DNA from: Drosophila miranda
Taxonomy: Eukaryota > Arthropoda > Insecta > Diptera > Drosophilidae
NCBI RefSeq assembly: GCF_003369915.1
Contig: NC_046675.1
Span: forward strand, 15,934,001 to 15,998,000
Length of the DNA stretch: 64,000 bases
Reading direction: 5' to 3'
Shown: in pieces, positions 24,937 to 38,900 of the stretch
Layout: each line of letters begins with the position of its first letter
Position numbering within the stretch: position 1 is the stretch's first letter
Position numbers and translations under genes: made by a program
The notes under the pieces: generated by a model
Databases searched by the model: none
The model's input: the letters and a program-made list of their open reading frames with translations, nothing else
What the model was told of the DNA's origin: nothing

Positions 24937-27900
24937 GGAACGGCACGGCACAGAGTGCCACAGCTAAGGGAGGCAACTGGCTGACAAGAGGCATTTGCAT
25001 GCCCCCAAGGCTTTGAATTGAAGGAATTGCTCAAGCACGAACCAGAACCAGATCCAAACCCTGGCAAAAGGTGTACTAAGGAAAATTCCTTAGCAAAAAA
25101 TAAAGAACAATAATAATAAAATAATAAATATAATTTCCCTGCCCTTTTGTCGTTCTCTTTCGTCGCCGTCGACGCATTTTAATATTAACAAGAAAATGCG
25201 TTGAATTTCATTAAAAGTTATGTTTCGCCTCGGCATTGTTTGCCCTGCTGCACGCACAATCAAAGTTTTTACCGTCTGCAGAATGCTTTCAGGCGACAGC
25301 AACTGAAATTAGCAACGCAAACCTGGCCAATGGAGAAAGCCAGCCACCGGCAGAGGAGTGAAAGGTTGAGGGGGGGTCGTAAGCCATTTAGCTGCACTGA
25401 CATTTGCCGCAGGTGTCGGGACGCGTGTGGCGAGGGGCCACCAAAGGCAGATGCAAAGGTAAATCAAACCGAAGTAAACCATGGCAACCAGCGGCTAACA
25501 AAGCCAACTAAACTAAATGCTAATCCTGTTGGCCTCTCTGCTTGCCCCAGCTTCCCTTGCCCCTTCTACACACATCCACTGGCCTCTGCCACAGCACAGC
25601 GCTCTCTACTTGTGTCTCTGCTGCCCCCCTGCTCCTGTATTGTTGTCCCAATGAAAGCCTTTGAGGCTTCAGATGGCCACAAAGCAGAGCAAAATGTTTG
25701 ACAAGTGACAGCAGGAGAGCGCAACGGGGGGCTGCCTTGCTCCGGACAGATGCTGTGGGCGTGGCATGGGCGAGTGGGTGGGCGTGTGTGGCATGGGGCG
25801 TGGTGTCAAATGATATCCGGAATATCTGTTGTCGATATCTCCATTGCAGCCATAGACAAATGGAAATGAATGTCTACATTCACACAATCATTTAAATCTC
25901 ACGAGAAAAAAGCACTTCTATCGAAGGGAACAATTTTTAATCCGAAACAGCTTCGCCTGGAAGCCGCTCATAATCGATTTCATTACCCAAATAGAACCCA
26001 TGTCTAAAGAGAGCTACCTCTGTTCATACGTATTCCAGGGATATTATTGCCAGAGCCACAGCCACATTTTTCAATCAACAACAGCTCCGTCAGTTGCGTT
26101 TTCCTCGCCCCCCTCCCCACTATGCCGCATTCTACCTCTCGTTTTTTTCGCTCTGAAAAATTGCAAATTAAAATTTAAAATTCAATAAATCCTCCTGCTT
26201 TACCCCACTCCATCCAATCCATCCACTACCCACTGACCCGCTACGACTATATATACTGGTCAGTCCTTCACCCACACATACCCACACGGCACGCACCTGG
26301 AATATTCAACGGGACGAACACATTAAAATGCAACAATTTGTTTTACTTGTTGGCATTCAACAGGGAGATGGGGGTAGGGTGGAGCTGGAGGTCGAACTGG
26401 AGCAGTACCGCCCAGGAGAAGCTGGAGTAGGGTCAGAAGCAGAACCAGGAGCTGGATGAGAAGGTAGAGGAGAAGCAGGCACAGCAGCAAGAGTTGGAGC
26501 TGAAGCAGAAGCTACTGCAGAACGATTCAAAAAACATTTTACGAGCGCATTTCAACTGTAACAAATGTCCCAGGGCCATCCAGAGAGAAGGTAGTGGGAG
26601 GTAGTCAGAGCAGAGGCAAATGCATTGAGTAGCCGGGAGGTTGGGACTCCAGTTCGTTGGTGGAAGACCATAGCCTGAGACCAAGCACACAAAAGCTGAC
26701 CTCATGCACAAAATCCGAAGCCAACGACAATCGAAAGCAAAGACCACGACGGGTAATGCACTGGCAATGGCTGTGGGTGCCTGGTGTTTCCATGACTATG
26801 GCGCGGATAGAGGTCCTGCAGCGGGTTTATTGATGAATCCAAGGTTCTGCTGCTGGGGGTATGTGGGGGATACATCTATGATGGGGATTCAGTACCGGGC
26901 ACTGGCTGTCGCACATGGTGTTGCTTGGGTGGTATTCGGGGGTGCCAGATTGCCAGGGAATGCTGTGCACACATCATGCGGCCCGTTGGGCTCTACTTCC
27001 ATACACACAGACATGCGACCGACCAATGCGGCCAGGATGAGTATTACCTGTGGGTGTTCCTCCAAGTATGTGTGCGAGAGTGTTCCTCTGGGTGTTCGTT
27101 CGAGTGCATTTGTGTGTATCTGTGTATTTAGTATGGCTCTGGGTGCAATTACCAATGAATGTAACAGGTGATCAATTGTTATAAAACTCCCAGGGTGCTT
27201 TTGCTTTTGCTTTTCATTATTTCCATTGCACTGTCGCACAGGCAGGCATATGTGTGGGTGCACCTCTACCCCCGGCATTAAGTGTGTGTACGGGATGTGT
27301 ACGGTCTACCTTCACGCCTCTGAGCCCCAGCCGAGGGGCACGCCCTGCAATTTTAGTGTCCATGCCGAAGCATAGAATTATGTACACGACGCGTATACTT
27401 GATGTCGCTTTTTCTGCCCCTTTTTCTGCCAATACCACTGTTGTCCATCTAGCAGGCGATTAAGCGTGACCAATGGCTCTGCTACTTACCCTCCATGGCG
27501 ACCCGCGGAAAATGTTTATGGGAATGCGCACCCCTTTGCAGTAAACAGTAAGCGCCAACATTTAATCACATCGAAGCGTTCAAAAAGAACACACAAAAAT
27601 ATAGTGCAGAGACGAGAAGTAACTCAAGGCAAGTCCCCGGTTGGCTTTTGTTAGCCATCGCTGACAGCTGCATAAATTGCAGACCATTCTGGTCCAGGGC
27701 CCACGGTCCAGGGAGCTGGAGCATTTCCATTGTAAATCCCTTACCTGGGGGAACAACAACAAGCAACTCTAATCGCAGCTGTTAGTTACGGTAGATTGAT
27801 TCCTGAAAAGGGGACACTAGCTGGAATGGACCTGCCAGCGATTTATGGTCAGGTAAATACTGTTCCTTACCTTTCCCCTCGGATATCCATACGTGGAAGC

Positions 27901-30900
27901 GTTCACTTCGCTTTCTCTCTCATTCAATGGCCGGCTAATGAATGGTTCGACTCTCCATTAACTGGGCTTATTTTTTAAATGAGAGCCTTTTAAATTACTC
28001 AGTAAGACCAACACTTCATGGCACTCAACTAAACGCATTATACCATCAGCCACCACATACATACACGCACACAGACACACTAGACAAACCGCTAATTGAA
28101 TTAAAGCCACTTCAAAGTTGGAAAAGTTCGGTTCTATACTCGTATATGATTTCTTTTTGTGGTCTGCACAGCTGCCGCCTGGCATTCCACTTAACAGGCA
28201 GCCAGCAGAGGCAGCACCAGAACGAGAGCGAGTCAGCAGCGAGGCAGCAACAATAATTACGCTTTAAAATGCTAATACATCAGCGTGAGCGTAATTACTT
28301 CAAACACCTTACCGCATGTCAGGTGTTTGGGAGTTGGTACCACCATCATCATCAGGGCCAGCACACGGTCGCCTAATCCCTGCAGCTTGGGCCCAGCAGT
28401 CCTTCAACTCATTAGCAGTACCAGCACCAGCACCAGCACCAGCAGTGGAGGCAGTGGAGGGAGCTCCCCAAAAAACAGACACGCAGACACACACAAAAAT
28501 CAGGCGACAGAGCAAAGTCAGACCAGAAGCCAAAGCCAAACTCATTTCTATGTATTGTAGGTGTATGATACACTCGAGGAAAATATTTATTGTTGTTTCT
28601 AAATAGTGACCATTCTCATTATTTCCTGGCATAATGCGTCATTAAGTTTAAGAGAGTACTATTTTTCGCCTTTAACTTTTTAAGAATAAATGGACTAGAA
28701 AACATCTCTGGCTGTGGATTCCACTCACTCTGGTTTATCTTCCACTATGGAATATTTCTAATATTTATTTCAGTTATTTCTTGCTATTTTTCTGAGGAAT
28801 GAGGAAACCAGAATATTTTTGTTCTCAGTGTAAGTGAGTGTCTGTTTGCTGTCTGTGTGTGTGTGTGAGTGCGTGAGGAAAGAGAGTGAGAGAGAGAGAG
28901 TGTGAGGGCTGCACTAATGTGTCATGTTAAATTAACACTTTAATTTATTCCGCGTTTTCAGAGCTGCAAAGTGCATATTTAATCAGTTTGTATTTGCGCT
29001 TCCTTCGTCCGTCGTCGCCCCAGTGAGTTTTTTGGACTGCGGCTGGGAATGGAGATTGGGACGTGGAATGGGACTAGGTCTGGGGCTGGCGCTGGCTTTG
29101 GCGCTGGCGATGGTGTCTGCCTAACGCTTTGTATTTGTATTTACAGCAGAGACCTTGCCCCCAACACCCACCCTTCAACGACCTCTGTTGCTTTTGCGAG
29201 AGGGCTTTTTTATAAGCCCGTTTAATTCATGCTTGTATTTTTAATTGCTGCGTTTAACACACAAACGGAATTTTTAAATATGCAAACACATTGCCAAACA
29301 ATAGAAAGTAATAACGGAACGCAACATATAAAATTTTGTATGCATATATATATAGATATACATACATATGTGTACATGCATTGCAATTTCAGCGAATTTC
29401 AGCAAACCGTAAATCCGAGAAATAGGATGGAAATATATATCAAATAATATGGAATTTCGAATATGGATGGAAAAGGATGGAATAATAATGCTGATATAAA
29501 TATTTATTTAATTTAATTCAAAGTATAATTTGAATTGGTTCCTATGTGCAAAGCTATAACGTAATAGAATTGGAACGGTCCAGCATACCATATCATAATC
29601 CCATCAGATCATCAAAATCCAATACAAACTTTCTGTAATATTAAAAATATTAAAAATCTAAAATATCAAGTAAATGAAAGTTCATGTGTTTATGCAAATC
29701 TATAGACTTCCGATATGGAAACCATATCTGGACAAATACTTGCCAATTAAATACCTATTTTATAGTCAATGTTGTAAAGAGATCTTTAAAGCAAAATCAT
29801 TTGTGGGCAAAACTTTTGTTAATTAAAATGCATCCCTGCTGTAGTTAAGAGCTCAATTGTTGCCAGAATCCTCGAACCGCGTTGTCAGTGTGCGGTCGGG
29901 ACTTTATTTTCTACAATCAGTTTTTTTTTTTTGTTGTTGGTGCTGTGTCCGCACCACTTCTCTGTGTGTGCAACATGTGGGTCCATTCAAGTGGACAACG
30001 CAGTCGATTCAAAGCACGCTCCGGTCAAAAGGCCAACCCAGTGGGGGGTCGAAAAGGGCCAACATGTCAACGTCATTATGATCAAAGGCCAAAAGTGCAA
30101 CGGCAGTAGTAGAGCAGGCAGCCCCGGCAGCCTCGGCAGTCCAGGCAATGCGCAGCTGCTGTCCCCAGCACCCAGCCACCAGCCACCTAATGCTATAAAT
30201 AAAATAACCTTTTGGTCCGCCTTAAAGCCAAATCAGCTTGCAACACATGCTGGCTGTCTGCACTTATGTAAGCCTTCACTTAATCCACCGCCAGGACGTG
30301 GTCCCAGAGTAGAATCAGGACCAGGACCAGGACCATGGCCGGCAGATGAGGCAGCACAGAGAAAAGTAGAAGTTAATTGGATGAAGCTGCCGGAGGTCGA
30401 GGTCGGCAGAGGTTGGCGGCCTGATTGAGCTTTTTTGTTAGCAATGTCCCGGATTACTCTATCAAATTGTTCGCTATTCCACACATACTACTGCAAATGC
30501 TGATAATTCGATGTTAAATATTTCATTTTCTATCTTAATTTGTGTATGTAAGTTTATCCGTGGGAAAAGTTAGCGTGAACCTTCCCCGACCAGTCTCCAA
30601 ACTTAAGTTTCGAATGTTGATGCGGTATGTTTTAATCCGGACTTGATTTATTTGATAACCTTCGGTTAATTTGCCTTTGGTACCGAAAAATACAAAGGCC
30701 ATACTCGCAGTGCAAGGAAGAAATCATCTTCTACGTATAGCCATTTATACCAGTTTCAGAATTAGCATTAAAATTATTTTTCATCCCGTTTCAATTGTAG
30801 CGAAACAATTCTTGTTCAATTCTTTGGGATGACTTTCTTTCAGTCCCTCAGCTGGAGCTTTTTCACACATTTTCCACCAGGTGGCAGGTGGCTCTCTGTC

Positions 30901-33768
30901 TTTCATTTCGTTTTCTACTCAAAACACCCACGGCTCAGTGGCAGCAATTCGGTTGTAAAAACACAGCTGCACCAGAACCCAAAATGGAGTAAAAACCACC
31001 AGCATAGAGCCGGCACGGGCGCAGGGAAAGGGGAGTACATTTCACTTTTCTTCCATCGCCGCCGCAAATCAACCGCCAGGCACTTTGGGCTATCAAGTTG
31101 GACCGTGCCCGATTCGTTTGTGGGTGATATGAGGATGAGGACTCACACAGGGCACACAGGGGTCGAGCCTATGCTGCCAACTTTCAATTAAGTCGGTCCC
31201 CGGCCTGCAAAGGAAAGGAAGGCGAAGCGAGCCGGCTCGGCAATCACCTGAGGTGGCTGTGGAAGTAATTTACGCACTTGAATTAATTTTCTCCACGAAA
31301 AGAGTTGCGGTGCGGCCCGTTCCCCGTTCCCCCTTCCCCCTTCCCCGTTTCGGGTTTGGGCTAAAGCAAAACTTCCCGTTGAACCCGGGCATACATATCA
31401 ATCACAAATATCACCGGAGAAACCTTTGCCCGGTCGCTGGCCCTTCACCCCTTAATTAGAAAGTAAATTGTGGCCATTAATTAAATGCTCAAATAAAAGT
31501 TTTCCATTTCTTTTTTGGCACTTTACGGTTCTTAATCAGAGCCTGTTGCAGCTGAGATTTTTGGACAGGCTGTCAGGTAGGCTGGCAGGCTGTCTGGTTG
31601 GATGGAATCATTTACACGCAATCAGCACGCCTCAACGCCTGTCAAATTAGAGCCCTGTCATAACTCAATTTGATGTGCAATTTCATGCACCTGCGATGGC
31701 ACGTAACAGCCACTCGGCTCGCCTTCACTTAGCACCATTGTATCGTCACCTGCATAACCAAGTAGCCAGCCATGGCCACAATTTTCTAATCACTGAACTG
31801 TCCGCCGCTTACTCAGAAAAAATACAACAACGGCAGGGTGGAAGTGTAAGAGTCCGCTGCCATCAAAGGGTTTGTACCCCCTCTTACGAGTATACTCGTA
31901 TGAGTGTGGGGTAATTGGGGTACGTGCACTCACTCATGTGCATAAAATGAGCAATTTTAAAAAAACAAACAAAAGAAGCAAAGAGTCAATAGCCAATAGC
32001 CAACAATTTGCACACAAAGGACCCGACAAAAATCCACAAGCAATCTGGCTTCAAGCGGATGTAACAAATAAAGGATACCCAATAGTTGTGATTGTGAAAA
32101 ATAAACCCAGGAAACTGGGTAAACGAAATTCAAAACTCTTCAAATTGGTCAAGACTATCTGTATAACATTACTAATACGTACATACATATGTGAAATATT
32201 GAATAATAATAATAATATTAATACGAATAGTCTAAGTATCTGCCGTGACTTTGCACACTTTCTACCGTTAGCAGAGATTGTAAAATTTTTCTAAAATTTT
32301 TTGTAGTTAGCTGAATATTTAAGAGATACTTTGTGAAATAACTTTTATCATGATTTTTATTCATTTATCATTAAAAAAAATACGAAAAAATTATCTTCTG
32401 TTGATTTGTTGATCATAAAATTTCATATTTTAGTAAAATTAAGTTTTAATATCGGGGAAAAGAATTATATGCTAAAGTGTTTTTAATGAAACTCTTAATT
32501 TTTTGGGCTTGGCAACATTCCAGTGGTAATCCCCATACATGTATGGTTTGCTCCTAGTCATTCTACTTTCATTTCGAATTTCTATAATAATATTGCAGAG
32601 AATTATAGAAAGCAAGCGTATTTTCTCAATGTGGAAAACCAATGGAAAGTACACTTCACCACTAAAAAATACAAATAAAAACGGGAGACAGGAAAAGACA
32701 GACACAATATGTGAGGTTTGGAGGCGTGCCAAGAAACAAAAATATTTAACAGCACCAGTGACGGTGATGAAAGGTTATTTAGTCTGGCCACCAGTGCGGA
32801 TTAAAAGATGACAAATAAGGTGAGATGAAATGCGATGATCAGCAATGCCGACTCAACCCAATCGGAACCGTAAGAAGAGAAGAATTATATGCTTGAACAA
32901 TCTTAAAGTAGAAATGTGGACCTCATTATAGCCTCTTGTAAAACGCCGAGGCACCCCAGAAGCGTTTCCACAGGCCGCATCTGCCTGGCAGCCACGACTG
33001 GCGTCAAAGAGGTGAAAGAAATGGCACCTTGTCCGCTGGAAATGCAATATGTCCATGGATACCAACCTAAAGGCACAGCGGGGCAGAGCAGAACAGAAAA
33101 GAACAGAAGGACAGGTGGACAGGTGGAGGCCGAGCAGCGAGCACTCGCTGCAGGGCCGAGTCAGTCGGGCGTGCAATTGCAAATTGCTCGGTTCGATGGG
33201 GGAGGGCAAGTTAATCATCAGCCATTGTACGAGCATATGGTAAGTAAGTAACTAGCGGACAGATAATAACTTCGTTTAGCTACGTTTGTGGGTCCTGCCT
33301 TTTCTCTCTCGTGAATAACTTACGAGTAAAAGGTTCTTTGGGTCATTTTCCTTTATGACCATTAAAAATCCCTTCCACTCGAGCATATGACATGGGTTTC
33401 TCTCTAATTTCCGGCATCCACATCCACATATCCCACAAATTCGTTCGTTGGACGTGTGTACCATGTGTATGTGTAAGTATTTTTGTTGTACAGTACAACA
33501 CAAAACGGAAGTTATTAATTCTTACGCACGATTTCGCTCGATTTGATTTTTATATGAATTGCTATTGATATTGGTATTGAAGTGGTTTTGTCTTTTTTTT
33601 CATCGTTGTTGTTGGTTTGTTTTGGCCCCAAAGTGCCAGGTAATTGAAATGGATATATACAATTGTGATCTCTGTGGGGGCTGCACTCGAGCGTACACCT
33701 TTTGTGGGTTATGAATTTTTATGATGGAACAACGAAACTCCATAATGGAATATTTTATACGGCCAAAA

Positions 33769-33799
33769 ACACACACACACACACACATACACACACACA
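33769..33799. repeat. (CA)n dinucleotide microsatellite
   Basis: Fifteen CA units with one TA interruption. Confidence 0.9.
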
Positions 33800-34803
33800 A
33801 CCGGAATGTACGGGTATCTCGCATAGCAAATTAGAGTTACTTCCTCTCACCCCCTATCGTGTTAGACCAAATATTTGTAGAGAGACCTACATGAGAACTA
33901 CACGAGTCAAGGAATAATGCGATTAATATTTAATCTATTTTGTTTGCAATTTGCACATAATTAAGCGCGCTCAAATATTACATTAAACTATGCACGAGTG
34001 CCCGCAAAACTATTCCGGCTCCCCAGCTGCGAGCTAGGAGTCCGCTCCAGCAGCCAAAAAATGCACGCATATGTGGTGTGGCTCGTACCTCGCGAAACTT
34101 ATAATTAAATCATGCGCAAATAATTATGAAGCCATGCCTCACGCCACCTCCCCCTCCCCCTTCCAACCAGCACCAAAACAAAAAACGATATCTGATATCT
34201 GCGCATAATTATGCACATGCTTTCTGGGGATGTAATATTGCATTTCGACAAAATTCAACATATTAGCTTCGTTAGAGGTCGGCCCCGGCTGGTCAGCATA
34301 GGTTTTAATAAAACAGAAAGGCCTCTCTGCTAAGCCAGGAACGAGTAACTGAACCCTTTGGCAGAAAAAACCTGGTCTGGTGTAACGCAAGGCTTTTTCA
34401 AACATTATTGGACTTTATTCTCTGCCATTACGTATGAAAATTATTAAACTGCCGGTGGTGGTGCGCCAAGGAGTCGGGGCTGGAGAGCACGTACGATAAT
34501 TAATATAATTGAGGCAATCAAGACTGCACGCATTTGTTGGCAATTTATCGGCTCTCGGCCATTTACCCAATTGGTGTTAAAAATAATGCATTTAACCCGC
34601 TGCAATACCAGGAATAGCGGGGTGTGGGGGGGGGCGAGAAGTGGAGATGAAGTGCCACAACCAATGAGTGGGTGTGTGAAAAATTGGCATACTTAAATGG
34701 GAGCGGTGTTGTGCCAGGGACCCTTCATACTTAAATGCTAAAGGGATTACCAGGGATGCGTTAGGCCATACTCAAACGGTAACGGTATGCCCAGGAACGA
34801 GAC

Positions 34804-34836
34804 TATGGCTATGGCTATTGCTATGGCTATGAGGAC
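34804..34836. repeat. (tatggc)n hexanucleotide microsatellite
   Basis: Five to six tatggc units, one reading tattgc. Confidence 0.85.
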
Positions 34837-35868
34837 AATTGTGGGCACACAAATGGAGGCCAATTGCAGTCGGACATGTGCCAGCAGCCAAATGGCCAGC
34901 ATTAAAATTTAGAAAATCCCCCGCCAACGTCTGTCCGTCCATGTGAATGGCCACCACGTCCTCGTCCTCGTCCACGTCCAGCAACGGACCGACCACAACG
35001 TAACAGGTTAAACACTGCGCCACGTTAATTGCGTCGCTTAATTGCGCCACAGTTGCAACTGTTGCATGTGTGTGTGCGTCCCCTGATGGTGCGATTGGGC
35101 TGGGCCATTTTTATGCAATAACAATAAGGCTGCATAACAATGAAGGGAGCCCATTTTGGTCCTTCTTTTTTCTTTTTTGAAAAATTACTCAACACAGTGA
35201 GAACAGCAAAGAGCCATTTGCACTGGCTGCCACAAAATGTGGCCAAATGAACAGCACACACACAGTCACGGGACTGCTCTCTAATAGTTTGCCGTGGCCA
35301 TATGCCTCTTCCACCAGTAACTTCATATTCTGATGCACTTGAAGAAAAAAAATGATGCAAAACAAGGAAAAACCTGAAACGAAAGAAGACAGTCTGAGAG
35401 GATTAATTTACCCAATCCTCACATCATAAGCACTGTTCGTAGAGGAATCCACACTGCAAGCCAAGATTTGCAAGCGGCTAAGCCATAGATCCTTTTTTTC
35501 AGTGATCCATTCCAGCACACACACAATAGCTACTCTAATTGCCATACATTTTCGGTTTTTCAATGGTTTAGGCCAGGGACAAAACGTACCCAACCCGGAC
35601 CCATCTCCCATCTCGGCCCAAATTGAGCCTTGTTTTGTGGCCACTGCTGGTCAGCAGAGGTCGAGTAGAAGGAGCACCATCACCAATGGCACTCTCTTAA
35701 TACCCACTCCTCGGCATTGTCCTAGTGTACCCGAGCCGAGTGTTTGTGCGTGTGTGTGTGTGCTCAATTGTGCATGCAAAAAACGAACATTTAAGTTAAT
35801 TTTTGGCTACGCAAATTGCACAACTTTGTCAAGTGATTAATTTCATAGACAATTTCTGTGGCTGGCAG

Positions 35869-35911
35869 ACTGGTCCCACTGGACCCACTGGACCCACCGG
35901 ACGCACTGGAG
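35869..35911. repeat. Nine-base (actggaccc) tandem array
   Basis: About four and a half imperfect units. The Pro-Leu-Asp frame crossing it is an artefact. Confidence 0.8.
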
Positions 35912-38900
35912 TCTGTTCAGCAATTTCCTGGCAGTGACCAAGTATTTATCTTTGGGTTTCTATTGCTGTTGAAATCGTTTTGCGGTCAGTTCAGTTCAGT
36001 CCAGTGGCTCAACTGGATCAAATTGACTTGGATAGGGTTCTACTCGTATTTACAGTTGAATACAATAGAAGGAAAACCAATGGGAATTACGTTACTTGCC
36101 TTTCAATTAGAATTCATGCAAATTGTCATAAATACTCCTAAATATTTGAAGAAGATGTTTTGTAAGCGGTTGATTGGATTATTTAAAAGATACAGTTGTA
36201 GGACTTTGATTTTGTGTTGTTCATCTCTATGGCTTTTCTTTACAGGTATTGCTGGTCTGCAGATATTCGATTTATTCTAGATGTTCTGGACCACATTAAT
36301 CAGCTCTCTTATGATATAATTATGCTATTCATTAGCCATGTTGTACAATTAAGTGTATTATTCATGCTCTAATTTGCAATGCCCCTATTCTGCTGTTTAT
36401 CCGCACACTCCATCCTGATCCTGATCTATTAAAACTCATTAATTCAATGCAATTGCCTCAGGTAAAACATTAGCATATTACAAACCATGTTGGGGGATTT
36501 TGTTTTCGATAAAAGAATAGCTTCCCCAGAGCCATTTTCGCAGCACCCGCATCAAAATAATTTCATTTTCTATTCAAATTTTGTACATTATTGGGGCCTT
36601 TGTTACCGCCAAAGAATACATACTACGATAAAAGAACACACAAAAATACACCGCTGACAGCCGCAGGGAGCAGCTACCAAGGACATGGGCACCGCCGCCA
36701 ACAATTCGGCAACCAAAATGATAAAGTCAATTTGCAATTAGCTAATGCACGGCAAGGGCGGCGCTGCATCAAACATTTTTGGCATGTAAATTAATTTAGC
36801 CGCCTCTAATTAATTTGTGAAAACATTTTAGTCAATTATGTTTACGGTGGCGAGTGGCACGACGGCTTTTCAGGTCCCAGTCTCTTTCCAAACTCAATTT
36901 CTCTGATAATGTAATTTGGTGTCACACGCGGAATGAGAGGACTGAGAGGCAATGGCGAAAGGAAAACTCCATCAAGTTTTCCTCACAACGATTCGCATGC
37001 CCTGCACAATTTATCAGGTCATCAAAAAGTCCCAATTAAGCGATGAAATATGATTTATTTGTTTGCAAAGATATGTCTTATAGTTAATGCATTTGTCATA
37101 TATTGAATATTCCTTATGGCTAATTTTATATATATTGCTGAATTCTATATATTTTTATTTTATTTTGTACTTTCTTCTAAACACAATATTTGAATCAAAA
37201 ATAATTTATATTATTTTAATTTTGATTTTAATTATGGTTTTTAAGAGGTAGCATTAGTTCCGTTTTAGATTTTAATGCATCTGAGTCTGAATTTGGTTGG
37301 GTTGATAACCGATTTTATCTAAACTTGGAAAAGATATGATAAGATATTAACCAACGCTGGAGTATGTATTTTTATAAGGGAGCTGATATATTTCTTATCT
37401 TACCCATTGAAAGATAATGGAATATTAATGTGTCCGATTTTCCCCACTAAAAAATATTGGATATTTTATTTAAAAGTCAAAAGAGACTCATTCAAGCTTT
37501 TGGTGACACAGTTCTTATGCTGCGATAATAGTTTTGAATATTAAGACTGAGGGACTGATGAGCACAACTATAGCTTTATCGAATAAAGTGATCTGAAATG
37601 TTTGTACGGATCAAAGGAATGGCTGCTTGCTCCCTTGAAAACAGCAGAGTCCTATAGACTCCGATTTGACAGCCACCCGAAATTGGCTAGCAAAAACAAT
37701 GCAACGCTAACTGTCAGCTAGCAGCCCAGTCTCAACTCCATTCCGTTTGTGGGCCGGCCTGGGGCCAAAATCCTGCTCTGCGCCCTTTTTTCTGTCATGG
37801 TTTCATTTTTGGCTTTTGGTTTGCATTATGTTTTTGTGTGGAATACTGCTCTTGGCAGCTGGACAAATTGCCTGTCCATGTAACGAAAATAATCAGCTTT
37901 GTGTTATTTTTTGGAAATTTTATAATCGAAATCGTTGACGCTGACGCTGACTGGCCGCCGACCGACATGTTGCAAATTGTTTGGGGGCTAATGCATAATG
38001 CATGTGATTTGGAATCAATATTCTGTTATCTTTTGCTGAGGTTTTCATGCCGGGATTTTTTAATAATGCCGGAACCCCACACCCACATCCCCACCCACTT
38101 CACGATCCGTTCGGCTACTTAGATTTAATAATGCGCACTCAGGCGTGCAGACATATGTGTGTGTGTGTGGGGGGGACTGTGTGTCCTCCCTGCCACCCTA
38201 TTACTTGTGCTTCACTGACCCACAGGCCAAATCAAAGGCCCTGGGGTCGCTCTTTTTTTCGTAATGTTGCCCTACACACACACAAGGAGTGGGGGGGGGG
38301 GGAAGCTTAAAAATTAATAATTCAAAGGTTTATGGTCCAAGGGCTGAGGCTGACCGGAGCTGCTTGACCCGTGGGGTTTTTGTCCTTTAAACTGGAAATC
38401 AAATTTCATTGATTTCCTTGCTTGACTTGAATTTCAAAATTCCTGGCTATATCTGGGAAATGAATTTAATTAGTTTGTTGCATTCAATTAAATTCAATTT
38501 GCACAAAGGTATCCACACATCCACACCCATGGAGGCATCTGCCTAACAGTCATGAAAACTTTGACGTTTTGTCGAAACTTTCGACAAAGTCATTATTCAT
38601 AAGTGTCAGAGAAGTGTGGGCTGGGAGTTGTGGGCTGCTTCTGATTCGGGGGCGGGTCTGTGTCTATCATCAACAAGCACGAAACATGTTAACTGCAATC
38701 ATTACAAGGTAATTAGAAGTTTTCGACAGAAACTAACAAAAGCCGAGCCAGAGACCAGATTCCGATATGGAGCCTGGCAATTTTACAGCTTCTCTCGTGT
38801 ATTTAGACGGAGCTTTAATTTAGTTATGCAACCGAGGCACATCAATCTTCTGGAGGCTTGGAAGGAGTATCAGCTCTCTCTTTCTTTTTTGGGATTATCT

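Larger units (their letters stand above)
18000..31200. other. Gene-poor non-coding DNA, part 1
   Basis: I find no supportable exon. Simple repeats include (gcaga)n at 19702-19733, (ctcttgg)n at 19461-19487, (tgcc)n(tgtc)n at 20904-20938, (CA)n at 23000-23018, gggaccatgc units at 24905-24936, and agcacc repeats around 28420-28445. TAATTA-rich blocks occur at 22735-22870. Proteins predicted across 26400-27200 or 29930-30430 are low-complexity artefacts. Confidence 0.55.

Noticed and set aside
26433-27278. Several 100-155-codon frames on both strands
   Set aside because: Overlapping frames on both strands in GT/CA-rich and GGAG-rich low-complexity sequence, with no domain signature.
28285-28632. 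Ala/Pro and Ser/Thr-rich frames, possible CRISPR-like repeats
   Set aside because: The agcacc repeats are a simple microsatellite; there are no spaced direct repeats, and this is eukaryotic DNA.
31872-32294. 140-codon plus-strand frame
   Set aside because: Its first part lies in repeat-like sequence and the rest in AT-rich DNA with Asn runs. There is no homology, codon pattern or promoter evidence.
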